Shown here: piece by piece, positions 1-5,758 of the stretch
Layout of the letters: each line of letters starts with the position of its first letter
Numbering within the stretch: position 1 is the first letter of the stretch
DNA from: an uncultured Lachnospiraceae bacterium
Lineage (GTDB): Bacteria; Bacillota; Clostridia; Lachnospirales; Lachnospiraceae
Direction: 5' to 3'
DNA: 5,831 nucleotides
Assembly (NCBI GenBank): GCA_902772565.1
Contig: CACYBJ010000050.1
Span: 1-5,831, forward strand
Notes under the pieces: model-generated
What the model saw: only the letters and a program-made list of their open reading frames with translations
What the model was told of the DNA's origin: nothing
Databases searched by the model: none
Made by a program: the position numbers and the translations under genes

Positions 1-240
1 AAGAATTCTTTCGGGACTTCCGGGCGCATTTTCGTCATCTGTGTTATTGTCTGCGACAACAGTGACTGTGTAAGATGAATGAGGTGCGTATTCCGATTCC
101 GTTAAAGCAGCAGAAGAAACCGGGGATTTCTTATATTTGCCGGTTTTGTCATTATTTGCCGATACTCCCGCACATCCCGAGAGAAGAAGTGATGTTGTAA
201 GAACTGTAAGTGCGCCGGTAATGAGTTTTGAATTTTTCAT
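1..240 (-). CDS. Putative lipoprotein, N-terminal part only
   Basis: The frame is open for 80 codons from an ATG at 240 to the window edge, so the C-terminal part lies outside. The N-terminus is a typical lipoprotein signal peptide: Lys2 and Lys5, a hydrophobic stretch of about residues 6-20 (LITGALTVLTTSLLL), then the lipobox LSGC with the lipidated cysteine at residue 23. The protein should therefore be exported, lipid-modified and anchored on the outer face of the cytoplasmic membrane. After the cysteine comes a polar, Ser/Thr/Asn/Asp-rich stretch, probably a flexible linker, with no domain I recognise. The start is supported by an AGGAGG ribosome site eight bases upstream. It lies downstream of prfC on the same strand but behind a terminator, so it is probably transcribed separately. 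It could be a solute-binding protein or an adhesin-like protein; the visible part does not decide. Confidence 0.82.
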   Translation of the reverse strand, partial: MKNSKLITGALTVLTTSLLLSGCAGVSANNDKTGKYKKSPVSSAALTESEYAPHSSYTVTVVADNNTDDENAPGSPERIL

Positions 241-248
241 AATATCTT

Positions 249-254
249 CCTCCT
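249..254 (-). promoter_or_regulatory. Ribosome binding site of the lipoprotein gene
   Basis: The minus strand reads AAGGAGGAAGATATTATG, a full AGGAGG Shine-Dalgarno core with eight bases before the ATG at 240. This fixes the lipoprotein start and shows that the minus-strand frame is a real gene despite being cut by the window edge. Confidence 0.85.
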
Positions 255-263
255 TGTCTTGAA

Positions 264-302
264 CGTCACCCCATGCAAAATCGTCTTCGCGATGGGCTGA
301 CG
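264..302 (-). repeat. Imperfect hairpin in the lipoprotein leader
   Basis: The arms 264-274 (CGTCACCCCAT) and 292-302 (ATGGGCTGACG) pair at 10 of 11 positions. Further pairing inside (GCAAAA against TTCGC, with one bulged base and one G-U pair in the minus-strand RNA) extends it to a stem of about 15 pairs closing a loop of about six bases. In the minus-strand transcript it ends ten bases upstream of the AGGAGG site. No run of U follows, so it is not a terminator. It may be a leader structure affecting translation or stability, or half of a dispersed palindromic element together with the next inverted repeat. I cannot match it to a known riboswitch class. Confidence 0.6.
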
Positions 303-307
303 CTAGA

Positions 308-334
308 TGTCAAGTTTTCATAGAAAACTTGACA
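308..334. repeat. Perfect 12-bp inverted repeat
   Basis: TGTCAAGTTTTC (308-319) and GAAAACTTGACA (323-334) are exact reverse complements separated by the three bases ATA. The element lies five bases from the hairpin at 264-302 and upstream of the lipoprotein gene. Each strand carries TTGACA, the consensus -35 hexamer, at the end of an arm, but I find no suitable -10 at the right distance on either strand. No T-tract follows on either side. It could be an operator, an RNA hairpin in the lipoprotein leader, or part of a repeated intergenic palindrome. Confidence 0.75.
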
Positions 335-377
335 CGCCATAGAACGATGTTTTTTAAGACAGATTTTTGCTCTGTTA

Positions 378-434
378 TTTATAAGACACACGAAAATGGA
401 AAAAGATTTTATGATTTTTAAATTTTTTAAAAAA
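378..434 (-). promoter_or_regulatory. Candidate promoter region of the lipoprotein gene
   Basis: Between the prfC terminator and the inverted repeats the DNA is extremely AT-rich. On the minus strand, possible -10 hexamers are TATAAA (383 to 378) and TAAAAT (411 to 406). Neither has a good -35 at 16-18 bases, but A/T tracts at 421-445 could act as an upstream activating element. The gene lies behind a terminator, so a promoter is expected here. The exact boxes are inference. Confidence 0.27.
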
Positions 435-445
435 TATTTTTTGTT

Positions 446-484
446 GAATAAATAAAGGCAGATGAAATGACTCTCATCTGCCTT
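446..484 (-). terminator. Rho-independent terminator of prfC
   Basis: An 11-bp perfect stem (AAGGCAGATGA at 455-465 with TCATCTGCCTT at 474-484) encloses an eight-base loop. In the minus-strand direction it is followed by TATTTATT, a U-rich tail. It begins ten bases after the prfC stop codon. On the plus strand the bases after the stem are less T-rich (GTTATTAAG), so it mainly serves prfC. Confidence 0.85.
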
Positions 485-494
485 GTTATTAAGA

Positions 495-2087
495 TTAGTT
501 CTTTGAAAACTCTGTAAGTTCGAGCCCTTTGTTTCTGTCTAATGTCATGCCCACAGACCAGGCATTTGCCCAAATAAGAAGCGGGCGGCCCTTGAGATCT
601 TCGATCTTCTTCATATCGGAAGGACCTGTAATCTTGGAAAGCGGGAACTGCTCCGGATTTGCGATCCAGCGGATGTGCTCGTATGGAAGCGGATCCAGAG
701 AGATGTCTACATTGTACTCGCTCTTAAGTCTGAACTTAAGTACGTCAAACTGAAGGACACCCACAACGCCGACTATGATTTCTTCCATGCCGGAATTAAC
801 TTCTCTGAAAATCTGGATGGCACCTTCCTGGGCAATCTGATTGATACCCTTGGTAAACTGCTTTCTCTTCATGGTATCCACCTGCCTGCATCTTGCAAAA
901 TGCTCAGGTGCGAAGGTAGGAATACCTTCGAAAGAGAAGTTGTCGGAAGATGTGGTCAATGTGTCTCCGATGGAGAAAATGCCGGGGTCGAATACGCCGA
1001 TGATATCGCCGGCATATGCCTCCTCAACTATGTGCCTTTCCTGGGCCATCATCTGCTGGGGCTGGGCAAGCTTTACTTTGCGTCCGCCCTGTACATGGTT
1101 TACTTCCATGCCTGCGGTGAACTTGCCGGAGCAGATTCTCATAAATGCGATTCTGTCGCGGTGAGCCTTGTTCATGTTGGCCTGAATCTTAAATACGAAA
1201 GCGGAGAAATCCTCTGACATGGGATCGATAATGCCTTTGTCCGACTGTCTCGGAAGGGGAGAGTAGGTCATGTCCAGGAAGTGCTCAAGGAAGGTCTTAA
1301 CACCAAAGTTGGTAAGTGCTGAACCGAAGAATACAGGTGAGAGTTCTCCGGCAGATACCTTTTCAATGTCAAATTCTTCGCTGGCTCCGTCAAGAAGTTC
1401 TATGTCTTCGATAAGCTTTTCGTAGGCATGAATGCCGAGCTTTTCTTTGGCTGCTTCATCATCCACGTTAACGGTGGTGGTGGCAACTTCCTTCTGGCCG
1501 CTGTCTGCAGCGGTAAAGAGGGAGATATCCTTGGTGTTTCTGTCGTAGGTTCCGGCAAATTCCTTGCCTGAGCCTATCGGCCAGTTAACCGGACAGGTTG
1601 CAATGCCCAGAACGTTTTCGATGTCGCTTAAAAGCTCGAATGGATCCTTGGCTTCGCGGTCCATTTTGTTGATAAAAGTGAAAATAGGAATGTGTCTCAT
1701 GACACAGACCTTAAAGAGCTTGATTGTCTGTCTCTCAACACCCTTGCTGGCATCGATTACCATGACAGCGGAATCTGCCGCCATAAGGGTACGATAGGTA
1801 TCTTCCGAGAAGTCCTGATGTCCCGGGGTATCCAGGATGTTGATGCATCTGCCGCCGTAGTTAAACTGGAGAACGGAAGAGGTAACCGAAATACCACGTT
1901 CCTTTTCGATTTCCATCCAGTCCGATACTGCGTGTCGTTCGGTTTTTCTGCCCTTTACGGAACCTGCAAGGTTAATGGCACCTCCGTATAAGAGGAGTTT
2001 TTCCGTAAGAGTTGTTTTACCGGCATCCGGGTGTGAGATGATCGCAAAGGTTCTTCTTTTTTCTATCTCTTTTCTTAAGTCTGACAT
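495..2087 (-). CDS. prfC: Peptide chain release factor 3 (RF3)
   Basis: RF3 is a cytoplasmic translational GTPase that speeds removal of RF1 and RF2 from the ribosome after peptide release. From the chosen start the protein has 530 residues, close to the 529 of E. coli RF3. All GTPase motifs are present: P-loop SHPDAGKTT (18-26), switch I region ERGISVTSS (63-71), DTPGHQDF (86-93), NKMD (140-143) and the G5 segment GSAL (255-258). The run SEDTYRTL directly after the G3 motif is characteristic of RF3 and separates it from EF-G and LepA. The C-terminal third carries the expected RF3-type tail (GVLQFDVLKFRL and following). The reading frame could begin 11 codons earlier at 2120, but ATG 2087 starts the family-typical MSDLRKEIEKRRTFAIISH and has a good GGAG site. 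It has its own promoter and terminator, so it appears to be monocistronic. Confidence 0.97.
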   Translation of the reverse strand: MSDLRKEIEKRRTFAIISHPDAGKTTLTEKLLLYGGAINLAGSVKGRKTERHAVSDWMEIEKERGISVTSSVLQFNYGGRCINILDTPGHQDFSEDTYRTLMAADSAVMVIDASKGVERQTIKLFKVCVMRHIPIFTFINKMDREAKDPFELLSDIENVLGIATCPVNWPIGSGKEFAGTYDRNTKDISLFTAADSGQKEVATTTVNVDDEAAKEKLGIHAYEKLIEDIELLDGASEEFDIEKVSAGELSPVFFGSALTNFGVKTFLEHFLDMTYSPLPRQSDKGIIDPMSEDFSAFVFKIQANMNKAHRDRIAFMRICSGKFTAGMEVNHVQGGRKVKLAQPQQMMAQERHIVEEAYAGDIIGVFDPGIFSIGDTLTTSSDNFSFEGIPTFAPEHFARCRQVDTMKRKQFTKGINQIAQEGAIQIFREVNSGMEEIIVGVVGVLQFDVLKFRLKSEYNVDISLDPLPYEHIRWIANPEQFPLSKITGPSDMKKIEDLKGRPLLIWANAWSVGMTLDRNKGLELTEFSKN

Positions 2088-2093
2088 ATATTT

Positions 2094-2097
2094 CTCC
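2094..2097 (-). promoter_or_regulatory. Ribosome binding site deciding the prfC start
   Basis: The minus strand reads CGGAGAAATATATG, with GGAG six bases before the ATG at 2087. The alternative in-frame ATG at 2120 has only a weak AGG four bases away, inside a small hairpin. The site favours the shorter protein, which also matches the family length. Confidence 0.75.
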
Positions 2098-2121
2098 GTT
2101 AGGGAACCGTGTCCGTGCATC

Positions 2122-2138
2122 TGCCTGTAAAGCAGGCA
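2122..2138 (-). repeat. Small hairpin in the prfC leader
   Basis: TGCCTG (2122-2127) and CAGGCA (2133-2138) pair perfectly around a five-base loop. The hairpin falls between the predicted transcription start (near 2168) and the start codon, within a leader of about 80 bases. It has no U-tract and is short, so a regulatory role is only a possibility. Confidence 0.4.
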
Positions 2139-2174
2139 TTTCCTATAGATAATTCGTATTTCGCAACAAAAGCG

Positions 2175-2203
2175 ATTTTACATCATTATATATGACATTT
2201 CAA
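2175..2203 (-). promoter_or_regulatory. Promoter of prfC
   Basis: On the minus strand TTGAAA (2203 to 2198) is followed after exactly 17 bases by TAAAAT (2180 to 2175). Each differs from the sigma-A consensus at one position. The predicted transcript would start near 2168 and give a leader of roughly 80 bases. A TATAAT at 2194 to 2189 (minus strand) lies inside the spacer but lacks a good -35. Confidence 0.65.
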
Positions 2204-2238
2204 GGCAAAAAACATAGGTAAATCGCATATTAGAGTAC

Positions 2239-2279
2239 AACAAACCGCAATCTTGTGTTATAATCAGCGTGGGTTTGTT
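2239..2279. repeat. 8-bp inverted repeat flanking the operon -10 box
   Basis: AACAAACC (2239-2246) and GGTTTGTT (2272-2279) are exact reverse complements with a 25-base gap. The gap contains the extended -10 of the downstream operon, and the right arm overlaps the predicted transcription start. The geometry would suit a bipartite operator, but a match this short can arise by chance in AT-rich DNA. Confidence 0.3.
2256..2264 (+). promoter_or_regulatory. Extended -10 promoter of the EAL-SseB-DUF4317 operon
   Basis: TGTTATAAT matches the extended -10 consensus (TG, one base, TATAAT) perfectly. The -35 region (around TACAAC, 2236-2241) is poor, as is common for extended -10 promoters. The transcript would start near 2271, leaving a leader of about 35 bases before ATG 2306. 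The promoter is divergent from that of prfC, with the boxes about 55 bases apart. Confidence 0.65.
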
Positions 2280-2296
2280 TGCTAAAAACAATTTAT

Positions 2297-2300
2297 GGAG
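2297..2300 (+). promoter_or_regulatory. Ribosome binding site deciding the EAL protein start
   Basis: TGGAG followed by AAACT places GGAG five bases before ATG 2306. The in-frame TTG at 2279 would sit about eight bases after the predicted transcription start with no room for a ribosome site, so the ATG is preferred. Confidence 0.7.
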
Positions 2301-2305
2301 AAACT

Positions 2306-4063
2306 ATGTTAATAAATAATAAGAATGAAGATAACAATCAAAATGATGAAAAAACCTTCACTCAGACTGAAATAAATGAGATGCAGGTTTCCCGAATCAG
2401 ACATCTTGTTAATCTCTTTGCAGATATGAATGAATGCTATGACATGGCAGGACTTTTTATCAGAATGCAGCAGGAACTTTCCGATGTGTGCAAGGAAGTC
2501 AGGCTCAAGAGTCTCATTTGCGAAATCAGCACCAAATCCGATAATAAGGCCGATCTTACCACAGAGTTTTCAACAACTATCTACGATGTGGAAGGACCGG
2601 AATTTGACAGCATAAATTATGATCTTAATCTTCCCGACGGAAGTCTCATTTCATGCAGCGCCAACTTCCTGGATTTCTATCCCGAAGAACTTCAGATAGT
2701 CCAGACCAAGATGCTTCTTGAAGTGGTATGTCTCTATGTGAGCCGTGCAAGAATCGGTACTCTTTTAAGTGATTACATGCACACCGATTCCGATACCGGT
2801 CTTCCGAACATGCAGGCTTTCCTTGAATTCGGAGAGAAGCTTGTCAAGGATTTCAAAATCACGGACTATACCGTTATCGCACTTAACATTACAAACTTCA
2901 AGTTTGTAAACCAGACCGTACCTTTCGATCTCGGTACCCTGGTTCTTATTCGTTATGCCCACAAACTTCTGGGACTCATGCACCCCGGTGAAATCGTAAC
3001 CAGATTCGGCGGAGATAACTTTAATGTCCTTATCAAGAAGAATCATGCAGCGGAATTCCTGGATCAGATCCGCATGATACCTATCGATATCAAGAACAAG
3101 GGTCTTCATGTGCACTTTGATCTTTCCTGCTATGCCGGCATTTACGAAATCGATTCCAGAATGTCAATTCAGTCCGCTCTTGAGAATGCAACCAACGCCA
3201 AGAACGTTGCCAAGAAATCTGCCCACGATCCATTCGTTTACTACAACGAAGAAATGGGCGAGAAGCAGCATTACAGCAACCAGATTCGGGCCAAGTTCAA
3301 ATCCGCAATGCTGAACCATGAGTTCATCGCCTACTATCAGCCTAAGGTTAACATCGTAACCCAGGAACTCATAGGCATGGAAGCTCTGGTACGCTGGGAA
3401 ACAGAAGAAGGCTCCGTCAATCCGCAGGATTTCGTAGGTATTTTCGAAGATACCAGTGCGATTATCGAACTTGACAGATGCATGCTCCTTCAGGTGTGCC
3501 GAGACATTAAGCGTTGGGAGAGCATGGGACTTTCGGTTCCGAGAATTTCAGTTAACCTTTCCAGAAGGAATCTTAACAACTATGATGTGGCCGATATCGT
3601 GGCTTCGGTACTTGACGAGTATCACGTAGATCATGACAAGGTGGAAATCGAAGTGACCGAGACAGTGAACTCTGAAGGTTTTGAATCCCTTTCACAGTTC
3701 ATCAGCAAGATGAAAAAGTACGGAATCAAAGTTTCTATCGACGATTTCGGTACCGGTTATTCATCCCTTAACCTTCTCAAGAATCTGAATGCGGATGTTC
3801 TTAAAATTGACCGTTCCTTCGTAGATCTTGAGGAGTTCACCGAGAAGGATGAGCTTCTGGTTAAGAGTATTGTGGAACTGGCCAAATCCTACAGCATGGA
3901 AACTATTATGGAAGGTGTTGAGAACGAAGAACAGATCCGTTTCCTTTACAAGTGCGGATGCATGAACGTTCAGGGATACTTTTTCGACAGGCCTTTAACA
4001 AAGGAAGCTGTTACAGAAAGAATCCAGCTTGGAAAATATGACAAGAAATATAAGCTTAAATAG
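2306..4063 (+). CDS. Degenerate GGDEF / intact EAL protein, predicted cyclic-di-GMP phosphodiesterase
   Basis: This 585-residue protein has no signal peptide or membrane segment, so it is predicted cytoplasmic. Residues 1-30 are polar and rich in Asn, Asp, Glu and Lys. About 35-155 form an unassigned, possibly GAF-like, input region ending in a helix. A GGDEF domain begins near residue 161 (DSDTGLPN) but is degenerate: the signature is GGDNF (235-239), the metal-binding Asp of the IDID-type motif is Asn194 (LNITNFK), and no RxxD inhibitory site is visible. It is therefore unlikely to make cyclic-di-GMP. The EAL domain (about 330-575) keeps what the family needs: YYQPK (343-347), EAL (359-361), Asn417, Glu452, DDFGTGYSS (479-487), Lys500, Glu536 and Gln556. 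Hydrolysis of cyclic-di-GMP to pGpG is the likely reaction, possibly tuned by GTP bound to the dead GGDEF domain (known for some relatives; inference here). It is the first gene of a probable three-gene operon. Confidence 0.93.
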   Translation: MLINNKNEDNNQNDEKTFTQTEINEMQVSRIRHLVNLFADMNECYDMAGLFIRMQQELSDVCKEVRLKSLICEISTKSDNKADLTTEFSTTIYDVEGPEFDSINYDLNLPDGSLISCSANFLDFYPEELQIVQTKMLLEVVCLYVSRARIGTLLSDYMHTDSDTGLPNMQAFLEFGEKLVKDFKITDYTVIALNITNFKFVNQTVPFDLGTLVLIRYAHKLLGLMHPGEIVTRFGGDNFNVLIKKNHAAEFLDQIRMIPIDIKNKGLHVHFDLSCYAGIYEIDSRMSIQSALENATNAKNVAKKSAHDPFVYYNEEMGEKQHYSNQIRAKFKSAMLNHEFIAYYQPKVNIVTQELIGMEALVRWETEEGSVNPQDFVGIFEDTSAIIELDRCMLLQVCRDIKRWESMGLSVPRISVNLSRRNLNNYDVADIVASVLDEYHVDHDKVEIEVTETVNSEGFESLSQFISKMKKYGIKVSIDDFGTGYSSLNLLKNLNADVLKIDRSFVDLEEFTEKDELLVKSIVELAKSYSMETIMEGVENEEQIRFLYKCGCMNVQGYFFDRPLTKEAVTERIQLGKYDKKYKLK

Positions 4064-4083
4064 AATGAATAAAGGAGAAAACA

Positions 4084-4599
4084 ATGGCACTTGAGATTGA
4101 TAAGACCTTAAGCGAAAAGGACCTTGAAGACGAGAAAGTCTTTAATGCCCTTATTGACAGAGTAAACAAAGAACCTAACGATAAGACAATGGAAGCCTTA
4201 AAGAAAGCTATTAAGGATGCAGATGTCTACGTTCCCGCAAGAATCATGCTTGAAAAGGAAGAAGGAGAGAAGCTTCAGCAGGCAATTAAAGCAAAACAGA
4301 ATTTCACTCCGGATCCAAACAAGCTTCGTTTTTCCTTTGCTCTTTTTGAGAACAAAGCGTTAAATGCCAAGGTTCTTCCTTTCTTCACCATGAGAAGCGA
4401 AGCCAATCTTCAGGAAGGCAAGATGCCAAAGGGAATGGGCCTTATCAGAATTCCTGTTGCCCAGGCTGTTAAGATTGCCGATAACATGCAGGATGCCTTC
4501 GACATTGCCTTCGATCCTTTTACTCACATGGTAAAGCTTACGCTTGACGAAGTGCTTGCTGTTTTTGAAGATGAGAATCAGGATGGCAGCGAGTCATGA
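4084..4599 (+). CDS. SseB-family protein (N-terminal SseB domain only)
   Basis: A 171-residue soluble protein with no signal peptide. Residues 1-60 are charged and helical, with a short motif (ALKKAIKDADVYVPARI, 38-54) that resembles the opening of the SseB domain. About 80-165 carry its core: FSFALFENKALNAKVLPFFTMRSEANL (split around residues 83-109), then helix IPVAQAVKIADNMQDAF and DIAFDPFTHMVKLTLDEV near the end. The family is named after an E. coli protein linked to serine sensitivity; its biochemical role is not established. E. coli SseB is longer (about 258 residues) and has a second C-terminal domain, absent here. An AAGGAG site lies six bases before the ATG. The gene starts 20 bases after the EAL gene with no terminator between, and overlaps the next gene by four bases. 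The family call rests on motif memory, so it is moderately firm. Confidence 0.72.
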   Translation: MALEIDKTLSEKDLEDEKVFNALIDRVNKEPNDKTMEALKKAIKDADVYVPARIMLEKEEGEKLQQAIKAKQNFTPDPNKLRFSFALFENKALNAKVLPFFTMRSEANLQEGKMPKGMGLIRIPVAQAVKIADNMQDAFDIAFDPFTHMVKLTLDEVLAVFEDENQDGSES

Positions 4600-5738
4600 T
4601 AAAAAAAGAAATCAGTGAAATCAAAAAACTGTTTAAACCCGACACCAATACAATATCCCGAATGGTAGGATGTTATGTTAATGCCGAGAAAGAAAAGATT
4701 GCCGCCATTGGCGGTAATTTTCTTGCTCTCCCGGAGGAACAGAGCTTTAAGTACTTTGAGATTTTCTCCAAATGTCTTTCCGGAACGGTAGGTAGAAATC
4801 TTCTTAACCTTGACTTCCCCATTAACACGGAAGAAGAGGGCGGCACCCAGGAGTTTCTTTTAAAACTTCGGGATTCAAAACTGAGGGATGAAGCCCTTCT
4901 GGATGCTTTCTACGATAAAGTGATCGAATCCTACGATTATGTGGGCAACTACCTTATACTGCTTGTTCATGCTGTATACGATGTGCCCGGTAAGGCCGAA
5001 GACGGTTCCACAATGGAAGACGCATCGGAAGAAGTTTACGAGCATGTGTTATGCTGCATATGCCCTGTGGACCTTGATAAGGCGGCTCTTTCCTTCGATG
5101 CCGCATCCGGAAACTTTACCGTAAGAGAGCGCGACTGGATTGTGGATCCTCCGATGAATGGATTTCTTTTTCCTGCCTTTAATGACAGGGCCTCCGATAT
5201 TCATGCGGTACTTTATTATTCAAAGAAACCCGATGATATCAACGAATCCTTTATCGATTCGGTACTTGGAGCCACAACGCCACTTACAGCCGGAACGCAG
5301 AAGGAAAGCTTTAAGACTTTACTTGAGGACGGTCTTGAAGAGGAATGCTCCTACGAACTCGTTAGAAGCATTCAGGACAGAGTGTGCGAAATCACCCGGG
5401 AAGCAGCCGAGGATCCGGAACCTGTGGTTTTTGATAAGCAGGAAGTGATCAGAGTTCTTTCCGACAGCGGTGTTACTCCCGAGAAACTTACCGCTTTTGA
5501 AAAGAAGTACGATGAAGAAATCGGCGCCGAAACAACACTTCAGGCAACCAATATCATCGATACCGGTAAGACAAAGGTTAAAACCACCGGAGTTGAAATA
5601 AAGTGTAACGCAGAAGATATAGATATTCTGGAAACAAGAATCATTGACGGGCGGAGATGCATAGTCATTCCGCTTGACAACGGAGTTGAGATTAATGGCA
5701 TTAAGGTTATACCGGGTGCCATTACAGATATGGACTAG
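4596..5738 (+). CDS. DUF4317 family protein of unknown function
   Basis: A 380-residue protein that I recognise as the DUF4317 family, widespread in Clostridia and without an assigned function. Family hallmarks seen are the N-terminal KKEISEIKKLFKP followed by GCYVNAEKEK, the segment SFKYFEIFSKCLSGTVGRNLLNL (in part, about 50-72), RDWIVDPPMNGFLFPAFNDR with ASDIHAVLYYSKK after it (about 179-211), and the C-terminal ETRIIDGRRCIVIPLDNGVEINGI. The length is in the range I associate with the family. It is acidic, has no signal peptide or clear membrane helix, and is probably cytoplasmic. Its ATG overlaps the SseB stop in an ATGA junction, and no good ribosome site precedes it, so translation is probably coupled to the upstream gene. 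No terminator is evident before the tRNA gene 20 bases downstream. Confidence 0.92.
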   Translation: MIKKEISEIKKLFKPDTNTISRMVGCYVNAEKEKIAAIGGNFLALPEEQSFKYFEIFSKCLSGTVGRNLLNLDFPINTEEEGGTQEFLLKLRDSKLRDEALLDAFYDKVIESYDYVGNYLILLVHAVYDVPGKAEDGSTMEDASEEVYEHVLCCICPVDLDKAALSFDAASGNFTVRERDWIVDPPMNGFLFPAFNDRASDIHAVLYYSKKPDDINESFIDSVLGATTPLTAGTQKESFKTLLEDGLEEECSYELVRSIQDRVCEITREAAEDPEPVVFDKQEVIRVLSDSGVTPEKLTAFEKKYDEEIGAETTLQATNIIDTGKTKVKTTGVEIKCNAEDIDILETRIIDGRRCIVIPLDNGVEINGIKVIPGAITDMD

Positions 5739-5748
5739 TATTTATACT
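5721..5748 (+). promoter_or_regulatory. Candidate tRNA promoter
   Basis: TATACT (5743-5748, five of six matches to the -10 consensus) lies 16 bases after ATTACA (5721-5726, four of six matches to -35). The start would fall near 5755, about four bases before the tRNA. The -35 lies inside the last codons of the DUF4317 gene. Read-through from the upstream operon is the alternative. Confidence 0.4.
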
Positions 5749-5758
5749 AAGTCCGCTT

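Noticed and set aside
329..357. Plus-strand promoter using TTGACA at 329-334
   Set aside because: The bases 16-18 positions downstream do not resemble a -10 box, and there is no plus-strand gene to serve before 2306.
359..375. Short inverted repeat ACAGA/TCTGT as a terminator
   Set aside because: The stem is only five pairs, mostly A-T, with no clear gene ending upstream of it on the plus strand and no T-tract on the minus side.
421..445. A/T-tract palindrome TTTTTTAAAAAA as a binding site
   Set aside because: Simple A/T runs are self-complementary by composition. It may bend DNA or act as an upstream promoter element, but it does not stand as a separate feature.
675..1217. Plus-strand open frame of 180 codons opposite prfC, with smaller ones at 529-753, 841-1164, 1564-1797 and 1692-1991
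   Set aside because: They lie fully antisense to a conserved prfC, show no recognisable protein features, and are explained by the codon pattern of the real gene on the other strand.
2088..2120. prfC starting at ATG 2120 with 11 extra residues
   Set aside because: The ribosome site is poor, and the extra residues (MHGHGSLTEKY) are not typical of RF3. The ATG at 2087 has a good GGAG and gives the family length.
2172..2226. Seven-base inverted repeat GCGATTT/AAATCGC around the prfC promoter
   Set aside because: The arms are short, far apart and partly overlap the -10 box. This is expected by chance in AT-rich DNA.
2279..2305. TTG start for the EAL protein, nine codons earlier
   Set aside because: It is too close to the predicted transcription start to have a ribosome site, while ATG 2306 has GGAG at five bases.
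2765..3115. Minus-strand open frame of 116 codons inside the EAL gene
   Set aside because: The plus-strand frame there encodes the GGDEF region with clear family motifs. The antisense product shows nothing recognisable.
4939..5448. Two overlapping plus-strand open frames inside the DUF4317 gene (4939-5124 and 5158-5448)
   Set aside because: They are out of frame with a well-conserved family protein and show no start signals or motifs.
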